Shown here piece after piece: positions 54,878 to 63,628 of a stretch of DNA of 64,000 bases (its first letter is position 1; each line of letters starts with the position of its first letter). The translations under genes were made by a program, and so were the position numbers. This DNA is from Streptomyces sp. NBC_01478 (GTDB lineage Bacteria; Actinomycetota; Actinomycetes; Streptomycetales; Streptomycetaceae): the NCBI RefSeq assembly GCF_036227225.1, contig NZ_CP109444.1:11637501-11701500 (forward strand), in the 5' to 3' direction. Under the pieces are notes generated by a model that was not told the DNA's origin, made no database searches, and was given only the letters and a program-made list of their open reading frames with translations.

Positions 54878-55120
54878 GTGGCCGGGATCGGTGGGCCTGT
54901 ACGCGGGCGGCGTTGTCCGGGCTGTGGTGACTGGCTGAGGCTTGGTGCCAGGCCGCGGGCGGTTTTCTGCTCAGATGTGTGTCGCTCCAGGCAGTGGCGC
55001 CGGCTGCGGCGGGTGAAGCTTCGTACAGCCGCGCTGGAGCGGGACGAGGGCCGGCGGGTGTGTCCGGCGTGCGGGGCGGTTTGGGTGGCCGGGGTGGATC
55101 ACCGCAGCAACGCGGTGTAA
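54878..55120 (+). CDS. small zinc-ribbon protein
   Basis: About 80 residues with two Cys clusters: CPGCGDWLRLGARPRAVFC..C and CPACG. GTG 54,878 is taken as start. Similar short two-finger proteins are common in Streptomyces accessory DNA; the second finger looks cut short, so it may be a truncated relative. Function unknown. Confidence 0.5.
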   Translation: MAGIGGPVRGRRCPGCGDWLRLGARPRAVFCSDVCRSRQWRRLRRVKLRTAALERDEGRRVCPACGAVWVAGVDHRSNAV

Positions 55121-55438
55121 CGCTCGGCTCGGTGCCGTCGGAGAGCGTGGGCGCTTCGGAAGCAACCGTTCGTCCAAGCGTCCGGATAAATGCTTCCGCG
55201 AACGGTTCATGTGTCCGATTTGCTTTCGGGCGGTCAGTTGCTGTCATTGCTGGTGTTGGATCTCGAAGTGGGCTCATTCTGGCGGGAGTTGGGCCGGGGT
55301 GTTGTCGCCGGTGGTCCGGTCTGCCGGACCCTTGCCCGTGAGAGATGGTGAGGCGTCATACCCACCGCGACGATCGGCCACATACCCCGCGAGCGCTACG
55401 AGCAGATCATTGCTGGCGACCGGGAACTGGTCGGGCAG
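55121..55438. other. intergenic region with an inverted repeat
   Basis: No gene recognised up to 55,354. AACCGTTCG (55,164-55,172) and CGAACGGTT (55,199-55,207) form 9-bp inverted arms 26 bases apart, possibly a terminator or operator. 55,355-55,438 is probably the 5' coding part of the next gene. Confidence 0.4.
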
Positions 55439-56416
55439 ATGCAGCGCATCCAGTTCGCCATCGGGGACCACGCGCTGGAGATCGAGCCGACGCAGCCGCT
55501 CGGCGGCGCCCATCCGGCCTCCGGCGAGGACCTGTTCAGCGTCGAAGCCTCCTTGCAGACCTACGCCGATGACCTGGGACTGGCACTGAGGACCGTCCGC
55601 AACTACCGGTTCGCCGCCCACCGCCGGCCCGAAGAGCAACGTCGTCACGGCGTCTCCCACAAGGTCCACTGCATCCTCGCGTCCATCGGGGACGACACCG
55701 AGCGCTTCGACGCGATCGGCGCCCCTCCACTGGACGAGCGCGTCAAGGTGCGGCGCTGGACGACAGGCCTGGCCAAGAAGCACGTCGGGCAGAGCCCGGA
55801 CCGTCCCGAGACGCCTGCGCAGAAGGTGGCGGTCATCCACCGCCTGGCACACGACGACGAGATCGCCGCACAGGTGACCGCGGACGTGCGCGCGCGCCGG
55901 CCAGCGGTGGCGGCCAAAGTCGTCGCGGACGACACCGCCCGGCACATGGTCAACAAAGCGCAGACCACACAGCACAAGACGGAGGTCGTGCACGACCTCA
56001 TTGAGGACGCCACCGTGGCGGCGCAGGTCGCCTCGGACGTGCTGCGCCGGCCGGAGGTCGTTGTCAGGGTGGTCGCTGACGACACCGCCCGGCACGCGGT
56101 GAACCGGGCCCAGACCGGCCGTTCCCAGCAGCAGGCGGACGCCTTCCGCCGGGAGACACCGGCGGGGCGGGCAGTGCGGAAGATCGAGCGGACCGAGGAG
56201 TTCCTGGACCTGGTTGGCGCCTGCCACCGGTTCGTGTCCGCGTGCGGGAAGACGGTTCCCCAACTGCGCGACCGGCACCTGACCGGCGACGAGCGGGCCG
56301 TCCTTTCGCAGAACGTCGCACGCTGCCGGGCCGTCCTGGACTGGATCGAGACCGCGGCCGAGACCGGCGAGGTCGACATGGACGAGGAACTCGACCGCAT
56401 CCTGCGGGGCGAGTAA
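55439..56416 (+). CDS. DUF6192-like protein (accessory-element regulator type)
   Basis: 325 codons from ATG 55,439. Contains TYADDLGLALRTVRNYRFAA (HTH-like), repeated VxADDTARHxVNxAQ segments (about residues 161 and 210), and WIETAAETGEVDMDEELDRI at the end. Related proteins begin with ERYEQIIAGDRELV, which is present here in frame at 55,391-55,432, but the frame has no ATG or GTG back to the stop at 55,349-55,351. The native start is therefore lost or unusual. Followed by a RacP-like gene, a pairing seen in Streptomyces accessory elements. Confidence 0.65.
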   Translation: MQRIQFAIGDHALEIEPTQPLGGAHPASGEDLFSVEASLQTYADDLGLALRTVRNYRFAAHRRPEEQRRHGVSHKVHCILASIGDDTERFDAIGAPPLDERVKVRRWTTGLAKKHVGQSPDRPETPAQKVAVIHRLAHDDEIAAQVTADVRARRPAVAAKVVADDTARHMVNKAQTTQHKTEVVHDLIEDATVAAQVASDVLRRPEVVVRVVADDTARHAVNRAQTGRSQQQADAFRRETPAGRAVRKIERTEEFLDLVGACHRFVSACGKTVPQLRDRHLTGDERAVLSQNVARCRAVLDWIETAAETGEVDMDEELDRILRGE

Positions 56417-56418
56417 CC

Positions 56419-56833
56419 GTGGCCAAGCGCTCCCCGGCAGCGGAGCGCCACGCCGACCTGATCCGCACCGCCCTGCTAGAGGTCGCGCCCGCCGGCATGG
56501 CCCTCACCCGGCTGATGGGCGCGTGCGAACGCAGCCCGCTGGCAGACCAGACGGGGCTTGGCCACGCTGCGCGACCCGTGCGCCGAACGCGGCTGGCCAC
56601 CCGTCGTCTGGGGGCAGGAGGTGGGCTATCACTTCTGCGCGAGCGAGGCCGAGCTGGAGGAGTGGGAGCGGGCCTGGCTCAGCGAGAAGCTCACCCAGTT
56701 CCGCCAGATGATCACGGGCACGATCGGCCCGTACCTGGCCCGATTCCCCAAGAGCACGTGGGCCGGCTACCTCAGCGACCAGATGAAGGCCATCGAGTCG
56801 AACCTTGCGATGGTCGCCCGCCCACCACGCTGA
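56419..56833 (+). pseudogene. RacP-like regulator, frameshifted
   Basis: GTG 56,419 begins VAKRSPAAERHADLIRTALL and LTRLMGACERSPL; near 56,540-56,560 the frame shifts by one and the rest of the protein (TLRDPCAERGWPPVVWGQEV, WLSEKLTQFRQMITGTIGP) is read from the frame of 56,558. The start is 3 bases from the upstream stop. The combined protein would be about 137 residues, usual for RacP/HTH proteins of this kind. Confidence 0.6.
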
Positions 56834-56931
56834 CACCGACGCGGCCAGGACGCTCACCGAAGAATTCAGGAGACCGGGGTCCGGCCCACGCGTCCGCAGG
56901 GCTCCCCACCGGGCCGGGCCCCACCCTCCTG

Positions 56932-57644
56932 ATGCGCGAGTTCCGCTACCCCTCCGACATGACCGATGCCGAATGGCGCCTGATCGAGCCGCTGTTGCCC
57001 CACCCGGCCTGCCAGCAGCCGAGCGGCGTTCACCCCGAGGCCCACCCCGGCGGGAAATCGTCGACGGCATCCGCTATCTGGTCGACAGCGGCATCAAGTG
57101 GCGCTCCATGCCCATCGACTTCGCGCCCTGGCGGACGATCTACGGGTTTGCGCGGCGCTGGGCCGCCGCCGGGGTCATCGGTGTGATCCGCGACCAGTTC
57201 CGCCGCAGGATCCGCATCGCCCGTGGGAAGACACCCCGCGCGGCCTCCGCGATCGTCTACTCGCAGAGCATCAAGGCCTCCGAGACTGTCGGCAGGGACA
57301 CCAGAGGCTGGGACGAAGCCAAGGAAATCAATGGGAGGAAAAGGCAGCTTGTCTGCGGCAACAGAGGTCTGGTGCTGCTGGTGATGGTCGCGGCCGCCAA
57401 TGTTACCGATCGGGATGCCGCCAAGGAATTGCTGTTTCGTCTCGTTCTCACGCACCCCGAGATCGCCATTGTCTGGACCGACTCCGCCTACGCCGGAAAG
57501 CTCGTGACCTGGGCCAAGACCTACCTCGACATCACCATCAAATGGGCGGCCGTCACCTTGATGACGAGGCGCCTCACCCGCCGTAAGGATCGCCCAGCCG
57601 AACGGCGCGATATCGCCTCGTGCTATCTGGCACAGGCGGCCTGA
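56932..57644 (+). pseudogene. IS5 family transposase, frameshifted and internally deleted
   Basis: MREFRYPSDMTDAEWRLIEP is in one frame; near 57,045 the frame shifts to REIVDGIRYLVDSGIKWRSM and IVYSQSIKASETVGRD to YAGKLVTWAKTYLDITIK, which then joins WAAVTLMTRRL directly. The catalytic-Glu region normally between these (about 35 codons) is missing. Cannot make an active transposase. Confidence 0.8.
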
Positions 57645-57729
57645 TCATTAAGGCTTCGCAGATATCCTGCCAAATGAGACTCCGGAAAACGGATCGACAT
57701 CATCCTTTTGTAGTCCTTGGAGGACACCC

Positions 57730-58242
57730 ATGGATACCGTAGTTGGTGTTGTAGCCAGCCTTTTCGGCGTTCTAGTCGGTGCATCCCTTGCCCGACGTGT
57801 AGCCGATAGCCAACGCCGACTAAATTTCACCTTTGATCTTCACCGAGAATACAACAGTTCAGACATGATCCGGGCACGTCACGAGGCGGCAGAACTACTC
57901 AAGAACCATCCTGGGCTGGACTATGGGGAACTCAGGGAGCAGGTGGGCTACTCCGGCGCGGCCGACCTTGATCAAGTAATCTACTTTTTCCAAAGATTAC
58001 AGATCTCCATAGAATACGGGGCTGTTCAGGGGAAATATATATCCCGCCTCTTCGGGGATTCTTTCTCGTGGTGGTACGAGCAGACCTTTCGCGCCATGCT
58101 CGTGCCCACGGCGACTGAAATGGGCGCTGATATCGACGCCCTGCAGCGTTGGATGGTCAACCATTCCACTGAGGGCCAACGCCAGTCCTGGCGGGGCGCC
58201 AACGTTGACGCCTGGAGGAGGCGCGATTCCGGAACGTCGTAA
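57730..58242 (+). CDS. hypothetical membrane-anchored protein
   Basis: 170 residues, ATG 57,730 after GGAGGA. One N-terminal membrane segment (VVGVVASLFGVLVGASLA), then a soluble helical domain (FDLHREYNSSDMIRARHEAA; YFFQRLQISIEYGAVQGKY). Clearly lower GC than its surroundings. The layout resembles DUF4760-like proteins, but I do not claim the family. Probably acquired recently. Confidence 0.6.
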   Translation: MDTVVGVVASLFGVLVGASLARRVADSQRRLNFTFDLHREYNSSDMIRARHEAAELLKNHPGLDYGELREQVGYSGAADLDQVIYFFQRLQISIEYGAVQGKYISRLFGDSFSWWYEQTFRAMLVPTATEMGADIDALQRWMVNHSTEGQRQSWRGANVDAWRRRDSGTS

Positions 58243-58415
58243 CAAGGAGCCGGGGTAATGCAGTTGGGGTAGATTTGCCTGGTTACGCCTTCTTGGCAAA
58301 TTGTCAACCGTATGGGATGCAGGGTGGGGGAAGGTGACCGGCCTGGCAACGGGCGTAACTGCGTAGCTGACGGCACTGGCCAGGTGTGCGCCTGGTCGGC
58401 CAGGTGGGATGTTCG

Positions 58416-58958
58416 ATGGGAAATGATCTGAGCACGTTACTGGTGGCTGCGACAGGTATTGCCGGCACCCTCTTTTCGCCAATTATCACACTCCGTTTGT
58501 CCGCGCGGTTACAGCAGGACCGGATGCAAGCGGAGAGGGAATTGGCTCTAGATGTGCGACGGGACGCGAAGGAAAAAGCGGCCCTATCCCGTAAACGGGA
58601 TTGCTATGTGGCGTTGAATGGCGCCGCCCGACGCTACAGAGTGGTACAAATGAATTATTTGGACGCCGTCCAGGAGGAACGGCTGACCGAAGCAGACCGG
58701 CAGGCCCTGGAAGAGGCGCTCCGCGAATATGGCTATCGTGTCGCGGAAGCGCAAATGGTCGCTGCGCGCGGCGTCTTAGAGGAGATGGAATCGATCATCG
58801 TGGCGCTTGGGAGCAGCTACTGGCGAATCAGACGTCTGGAGTCTGGAACGCCCGAGGCAGGCGGATCGTACGCTGAAATCCGAGATGATTTGGTGGCGTT
58901 ATGGGATGGGTGGAAGCAGATGCGCGACGCCATGCGTCTTGACCTCGGCGTCGAGTGA
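58416..58958 (+). CDS. hypothetical membrane-anchored coiled-coil protein
   Basis: 180 residues from ATG 58,416. N-terminal membrane segment (LLVAATGIAGTLFSPIITL), then a charged helix rich in Arg, Glu and Lys (about residues 35-65) and a helical tail. Lower GC than neighbours, like the preceding gene, with the same architecture. Together they look like a two-gene foreign module of unknown job. Confidence 0.6.
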   Translation: MGNDLSTLLVAATGIAGTLFSPIITLRLSARLQQDRMQAERELALDVRRDAKEKAALSRKRDCYVALNGAARRYRVVQMNYLDAVQEERLTEADRQALEEALREYGYRVAEAQMVAARGVLEEMESIIVALGSSYWRIRRLESGTPEAGGSYAEIRDDLVALWDGWKQMRDAMRLDLGVE

Positions 58959-59450
58959 TCCGGGACGCCGCCTAATGTCCATGGTGCAGGATCCATCCCG
59001 GGCGGATTGCGCGGCGTATAGATCGCGGAGTCGTGGCATGAGCGCTCCGAGCAGATCCTGAACGTCGATAGCCCCCGGCCTCCTCCCGGCCCGCTCCACC
59101 GCCATGATCTACATTGCGATGATCGCCCTGATGGCACGACGCCTCACCAGAGAATCCACCCCAGGCTGGCGAGGAATCTGATACCTCACCAAAGCCCTGT
59201 CTCGGGGCGAAACGTTGGGGGAAAACGCCCTCATAGAGGCCGCTTCTTCGACCTGGCCGACACCATCATCACCGTTCGTAGCCTGATTCGACGGGCATGG
59301 ACCACCCACCGCTGGGACGATCGCCCGATCCGCCGCCGATGAGACCACGCCTGTCTGGGGACCTCTCGTCGGCGTTGACAGCGAGCTGTCGTCGGTGGTC
59401 GGTACGCCGGGCTGCGGGCCATGGGGGTCGAGTGCGCCCGCCGACTGCTG
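58959..59450. other. intergenic region with two transposase 3' fragments
   Basis: 59,104-59,181 encodes MIYIAMIALMARRLTRES.. and stop, like the end of an IS5 transposase; 59,220-59,342 encodes GRFFDLADTIITVRSLIRRA.. THRWDDRPIRRR and stop, the end of another. No complete gene. IS debris accumulated beside the regulator. Confidence 0.6.
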
Positions 59451-60305
59451 TCACTGGGTGTTGGCTTCGGTCATGGTCTGGGTGCCGATGACGTTGAGGA
59501 GCCGGAGCCGATCGGCGGCGTCGCTGCCAGGAGCGGCGGTATAGGCGACGATGCGCAGATCGCTGCCGGGAGTTATGAGCACGTCACAGTCGAAGGTGAC
59601 TGCGCCGACATCGGGGTGATGGACGGTCTTGGTGTCCGACTCATGGACGCCCACGATGCCCGTGTCCCACAGGCGTGCGAAGTCGGTGCTGACACCCCGC
59701 AGGTCTTTGATCAGGGAGCGCAGGTCGGGATCGGCGGGGTAGCGGGCGGTCGCCGCCCTGAGATCGGCGACCACGGCCGCCTCGAACCGGGCCTCCTGCT
59801 CGGGGGTGTGGCTGACCCGGCCGGGCAGACCGGCGAAGTGCCGCCAGACGATGTTGCGCTCGCGTCCGCGCAGCGCGGATGCGTCTCCGAAGAGGGCGGC
59901 CCACAACGGGTTCCACAGAATCAGGTTCCAGGCGGCGTCATGCACGCTCAGCGGTGAGCCGTCCAGATGGTCGAGCAGTCTTCGGACCCCCGGTGGAACG
60001 TGGGCCGACAGTTGCCCGGGGCCCGGCGCCGGCTGGCCCGCGAGGAGGTACAGGTATTCGCGCTCGGCTGCCGACAGCCGCAGGGCGCGGGCCAGCGCGG
60101 ACAGGACCTGCGCCGACGGGGAAGTGGCCCGGCCCTGTTCCAGGCGGGTGATGTAGTCCACCGACAGGCCGGCGAGCTGGGCCAGTTCCTCGCGGCGCAG
60201 TCCGGCGGCCCGACGTACCCCGCCCGCGGGCAGTCCGACCGCGGCAGGGGCGATCCGGTCCCGCCAGCCGTGCAGGGCTGTGCCCAGCTCCTTGGATTCG
60301 CTCAC
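59451..60305 (-). CDS. MmyB-like helix-turn-helix transcriptional regulator
   Basis: 284 residues. Xre-type HTH (AAGLRREELAQLAGLSVDYI; RLEQGRATSPS) and a C-terminal MmyB-type ligand domain (WNLILWNPLWAALFGD; HHPDVGAVTFDCDVLITPGS). GTG 60,305 begins VSESKELGTALHG. Divergent from the SDR at 60,440; this pairing (regulator next to SDR) is common in Streptomyces and suggests repression of the SDR until a ligand is bound. Confidence 0.86.
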   Translation of the reverse strand: MSESKELGTALHGWRDRIAPAAVGLPAGGVRRAAGLRREELAQLAGLSVDYITRLEQGRATSPSAQVLSALARALRLSAAEREYLYLLAGQPAPGPGQLSAHVPPGVRRLLDHLDGSPLSVHDAAWNLILWNPLWAALFGDASALRGRERNIVWRHFAGLPGRVSHTPEQEARFEAAVVADLRAATARYPADPDLRSLIKDLRGVSTDFARLWDTGIVGVHESDTKTVHHPDVGAVTFDCDVLITPGSDLRIVAYTAAPGSDAADRLRLLNVIGTQTMTEANTQ

Positions 60306-60439
60306 CGTCCCAGTATCGCGTCGCCGCGCCCGGACAGCCTGGTACTGCTGGTCCAGTGGCTGAGGCGGGCACTGCCTGTTCGTCTGCGGTGCGCCGATGG
60401 TGGAGACATCACCGACCCACCGATCACCGGAGTGAGCAC

Positions 60440-61135
60440 ATGACCACCACATTGATCACCGGAGCGAACAAGGGCCTCGGTTTCGAGGCGGCTCGTCGTC
60501 TGATCGAGGCCGGGCACACCGTCTATGTCGGGGCACGCGACGCCCACCGCGGCCGAACGGCGGCCGAACTGCTCGGCGCCCGCTTCGTTCAACTCGACGT
60601 CACCGACGAGGATTCCGTGAAGTCCGCGGCCGAATTCCTCCGCGCGGACGCAGGCCGTCTCGACGTCCTGGTCAACAACGCCGGGATCGTGGGCGCGCGC
60701 AAGCCGGTCGGCGAGGTCACCGGGACCGACATGCTGACCACGTACGACACGAACGTCTTCGGCGTCGTGCGGGTCACGCACGCCTTCCTGCCGCTGTTGG
60801 AAGCAGGCGACGCCCCGGTCGTCGTCAACGTCAGCAGCGGTCTGGGCTCGCCGGCTGCGTGCGCCGACCCGAGCCGGGTGGAGTTCCAGGTGACAGTGCT
60901 GGACTACAACTCGTCCAAGACCGCGCTGGTCATGGTCACCTCGCAGTACGCCAAGGCGTTCCCCGCCATCCGGTTCAACGCCGTCGACCCCGGCTACACC
61001 GCCACCGACCTCAACGGCCACCAGGGCACCCAAACCATCGAAGAGGGCGCGGAGATCATCGTCCGCATGGCCTCGATCGGCGCCGACGGCCCGACCGGCG
61101 GCTTCTTCGACAAGACCGGCCCGGTCGTCTGGTAA
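60440..61135 (+). CDS. SDR family oxidoreductase
   Basis: 231 residues; ITGANKGLGFEAA (residues 5-17), NNAGIV, catalytic DYNSSKTA, C-terminal GPTGGFFDKTGPVVW. Carbonyl-reductase-like SDR. Third SDR of the island, again beside a regulator. Confidence 0.86.
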   Translation: MTTTLITGANKGLGFEAARRLIEAGHTVYVGARDAHRGRTAAELLGARFVQLDVTDEDSVKSAAEFLRADAGRLDVLVNNAGIVGARKPVGEVTGTDMLTTYDTNVFGVVRVTHAFLPLLEAGDAPVVVNVSSGLGSPAACADPSRVEFQVTVLDYNSSKTALVMVTSQYAKAFPAIRFNAVDPGYTATDLNGHQGTQTIEEGAEIIVRMASIGADGPTGGFFDKTGPVVW

Positions 61136-61147
61136 CCGTCCAGTCAC

Positions 61148-61290
61148 TGATGCCTGGGCGATGGCAGCCAGCGGGTCGTGTCGTACGCCGGCCGCTCAGG
61201 AAACAGCGCGGCAAATCGGTCCCAGAGCGGGTCGCTCAGCCACGATGGCGGCACAGCGCAGATATCTCCGATGATCACAGAGCGTTGTAA
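61148..61290 (-). pseudogene. IS5-type transposase N-terminal fragment
   Basis: Minus strand reads VPPSWLSDPLWDRFAALFPE and RPAYDTTRWLPSPRHQ then stop. This is the N-terminal form of the family whose C-terminus is fused in the chimera at 53,280. Short and decayed. Confidence 0.45.
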
Positions 61291-61363
61291 CTCCAGGATC
61301 ACCAAGATCTGTGCTGGCTTCGTTGACGGGGGCGCCCCGCGCCTATCTGCGCGACCTCTTGAG

Positions 61364-61513
61364 CAGCCGTCACCGAACCGGCTTCGACCAGCCGTCGTCG
61401 AACCTGCCTCAAGCAGCCGTCACCGAACTGCCCGCGACCGCCCCGCCGCCGAACTTGGCACAACCAGCCCTCCCTGAACCGGCCTTGACCACCCGCCGCC
61501 GGTCCCGCCTCAA
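61364..61513. repeat. 25-bp degenerate tandem repeat array (right part)
   Basis: About six units of 25-26 bases, CAGCCGTCnnCGAACCnGCCTCnAC in consensus, each differing by several changes; the last unit runs into the end of the dehydrogenase gene. The left remnant is at 48,590-48,662. Not a CRISPR: there are no unique spacers. Confidence 0.65.
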
Positions 61514-62736
61514 CCAGCCGTCGCCCTCGGCTCGCGCGGCAGTCCCAGCACCTTCTCCGCGAGGATGTTCCGCTGTACCTGCGAGGTGCCCGCGTAGATC
61601 GTCCCGGAGCGGGCGATCAGGTACGTCGTCGACCAGGACGCCGAGGAGTTCGCGGCGCCGGGGTCGTCCGTGCGGTAGGTGCGCAACGGCGGGCGGCCTA
61701 CTGGCACTTGGGCGTGCAGGCCCATGATGTCCATCGCCAGATCGGTGACCTTCGTGTGGTACTCGCTCCAGTACAGCTTGGCGATCGACGACTCGGGGCC
61801 CGGCTCCGCGCCCTTGAGCCAGCCGGTGAGGATCCGGTAGCCGAGGTAGCGCATGATCTCGACCTTGGACCAGCACCAGGCGATCCGCTGCCTGATGACC
61901 GGATCCTGGTCTCTGCCGTACAGGCGGGCCAGTTCCACCAGGCGTTCCACCTCGGCCCGGAACAGGATCGGGTTGGTCGCCGCCTCCTCACCGCGCTCCA
62001 CGCCCAACAGGCTCTGCGCGACGGTCCAGCCGTTGTCGACGCCGCCCACGACGAGGTCGGCGCGGGTGCGGGCGCCGTTGAAGAAGACCTCGTTGAAGTG
62101 GAGTTGGCCGCTCATCATGCGGAACGGCCGGACCTCCACGCCGGGTTGGTCCAGTGGGACAAGGAGGAAGGAGATGCCGCGGTGCTTGGGGGCGGCGCGG
62201 TCCGTGCGGGCGAGGACGAAGATCCAGTCGCTGTGGTGGGCGCCGGACGTCCACACCTTCTGGCCGTCGATCACCCACTCGTCGCCCTCGCGTACGGCAC
62301 GTGTCGTCAACGAGGCGAGGTCCGAGCCCGCGTCGGGCTCCGAGTAGCCCTGGCACCAGGTGTCCTCGCCGCTGAGTATGCGCGGCAGGAAATGGCTCCG
62401 CTGCTCGTCCGTGCCCCACCGCAGCAGCGTGTTCGCGAGCATCTTCACGCCGAAGGTGTCCTGCGGCAGCCCGAACGGCACACCGGCCAGGGCCAGTTCC
62501 TCCATCAGGACCACCTGGTGGAGCTTGGACAGGCCACGGCCGCCGTAGCGCTCGGGCCAGGTGAGGGAGAGGTAACGGTGCTCGGCGAGCCGGCGTCGCC
62601 AGTCCCGGGCGAAGGACCAGGCGGCCTCCTCGTCGAGGGCGCCGATGCCCTTCCAGTCCGGCGGCAGCGCCTCGGCGAGGAACCCCTTGACCTCGGTGCG
62701 GAACGTCTCGGTCTCCGCGGGATAGCTGATGTCCAC
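61510..62736 (-). CDS. acyl-CoA dehydrogenase, long class
   Basis: 408 residues: YSEPDAGSDLASLTTRA, DGQKVWTSGAHHSDWIFVL, MSGQLHFNEVFFNGART, C-terminal IYAGTSQVQRNILAEKVLGL. The loop is YAGT, without the catalytic Glu of YEGT, as for the other long-class members. No adjacent short partner; the short-class gene at 26,339 is a candidate. Divergent from the SDR at 62,860. Confidence 0.85.
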   Translation of the reverse strand: MDISYPAETETFRTEVKGFLAEALPPDWKGIGALDEEAAWSFARDWRRRLAEHRYLSLTWPERYGGRGLSKLHQVVLMEELALAGVPFGLPQDTFGVKMLANTLLRWGTDEQRSHFLPRILSGEDTWCQGYSEPDAGSDLASLTTRAVREGDEWVIDGQKVWTSGAHHSDWIFVLARTDRAAPKHRGISFLLVPLDQPGVEVRPFRMMSGQLHFNEVFFNGARTRADLVVGGVDNGWTVAQSLLGVERGEEAATNPILFRAEVERLVELARLYGRDQDPVIRQRIAWCWSKVEIMRYLGYRILTGWLKGAEPGPESSIAKLYWSEYHTKVTDLAMDIMGLHAQVPVGRPPLRTYRTDDPGAANSSASWSTTYLIARSGTIYAGTSQVQRNILAEKVLGLPREPRATAG

Positions 62737-62798
62737 CCGTGTGCACTCCTCGCCCGGCCACGGTCACCCAGCCGATCGCTGTATTGATTGTTTCAGCA

Positions 62799-62817
62799 TA
62801 ATAGGTTATCTATTTAG
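62799..62817. promoter_or_regulatory. putative regulon operator, second-best copy
   Basis: TAATAGGTTATCTATTTA: ATAG-N5-CTAT with the same GGTTAnCTATTTA as 19,842. Lies in the divergent region of the genes at 62,736 and 62,860. Its presence here, beyond the island, ties this segment to the catabolic locus. Confidence 0.6.
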
Positions 62818-62859
62818 AAGAAATAGCGAGGGACGGCGTCGAGCCAAGGGCGGGCTGAC

Positions 62860-63606
62860 ATGGGACTGCTGGACGGCCGCAACGCGGTGATCACCGGCGG
62901 CGCACAGGGCATCGGCTTCGAGATCGCCGGCGTGCTCGGCGCCGCGGGCGCGTCCGTCGTCCTCGGCGACATCAACGAGGACGCCGCGGCGGAAGCCGCC
63001 GAACGCCTCGCCAAGAACGGGGTGGCCGCCACCTCGCTGCGCTGCGACGTCACCGACGAGGACGAGGTCGCCGCCCTGGTCGCCCACTGCGCCGACACCT
63101 TCGGCCCCGTGGGCGTCATGGTCAACAACGCCGGGATCACCCGCGACGCGACCCTGCGCAAGATGGCTCTGTCCGACTTCCGCGCGGTCGTCGACGTCCA
63201 TCTGACCGGCGCCTGGAACGGCACCCGGCACGCGGCCGAGGCGATGCGCGCGCACGGAAGCGGCGGCAGCATCGTCAACATTTCGTCCATCGCCGGCAAG
63301 GTCGGCAACTTCGGTCAGACGAACTACAGCGCCGCCAAGGCCGGACTCGTCGGACTGACCAAAGCTTCCGCCAAGGAACTCGCCAAGGCCGGCATCCGCG
63401 TCAACGCCGTACAGCCGGGCCTGATCCGCACCGCCATGACCGAGGCGATGCCGCCGGCCGCCTGGGACGCCAAGCTCGCCGAGATCCCCCTGGGCCGCGC
63501 GGGCGAGCCCGCCGAGGTCGCCCAGGTCGTCCTCTTCCTCGCCTCCGACATGGCGAGCTACGTCACCGGAGCCGTGGTCGAGGTGACCGGCGGCCGGTAC
63601 ATGTGA
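62860..63606 (+). CDS. SDR family oxidoreductase (FabG-like)
   Basis: 248 residues; [13 protein letters not shown] (residues 11-23), NNAGIT, catalytic NYSAAKAG, and end [15 protein letters not shown]. 3-oxoacyl reductase / hydroxyacyl-CoA dehydrogenase type. Followed 22 bases later by a thiolase gene, which fits a 3-hydroxy to 3-keto to thiolysis sequence. Confidence 0.86.
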   Translation: MGLLDGRNAVITGGAQGIGFEIAGVLGAAGASVVLGDINEDAAAEAAERLAKNGVAATSLRCDVTDEDEVAALVAHCADTFGPVGVMVNNAGITRDATLRKMALSDFRAVVDVHLTGAWNGTRHAAEAMRAHGSGGSIVNISSIAGKVGNFGQTNYSAAKAGLVGLTKASAKELAKAGIRVNAVQPGLIRTAMTEAMPPAAWDAKLAEIPLGRAGEPAEVAQVVLFLASDMASYVTGAVVEVTGGRYM

Positions 63607-63628
63607 CCCCTCATGAAAGGCCTGGCCG

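Noticed and set aside
61364..61513. Possible CRISPR array
   Set aside because: The 25-bp units are contiguous and degenerate with no unique spacers, and no cas genes are present in the window.
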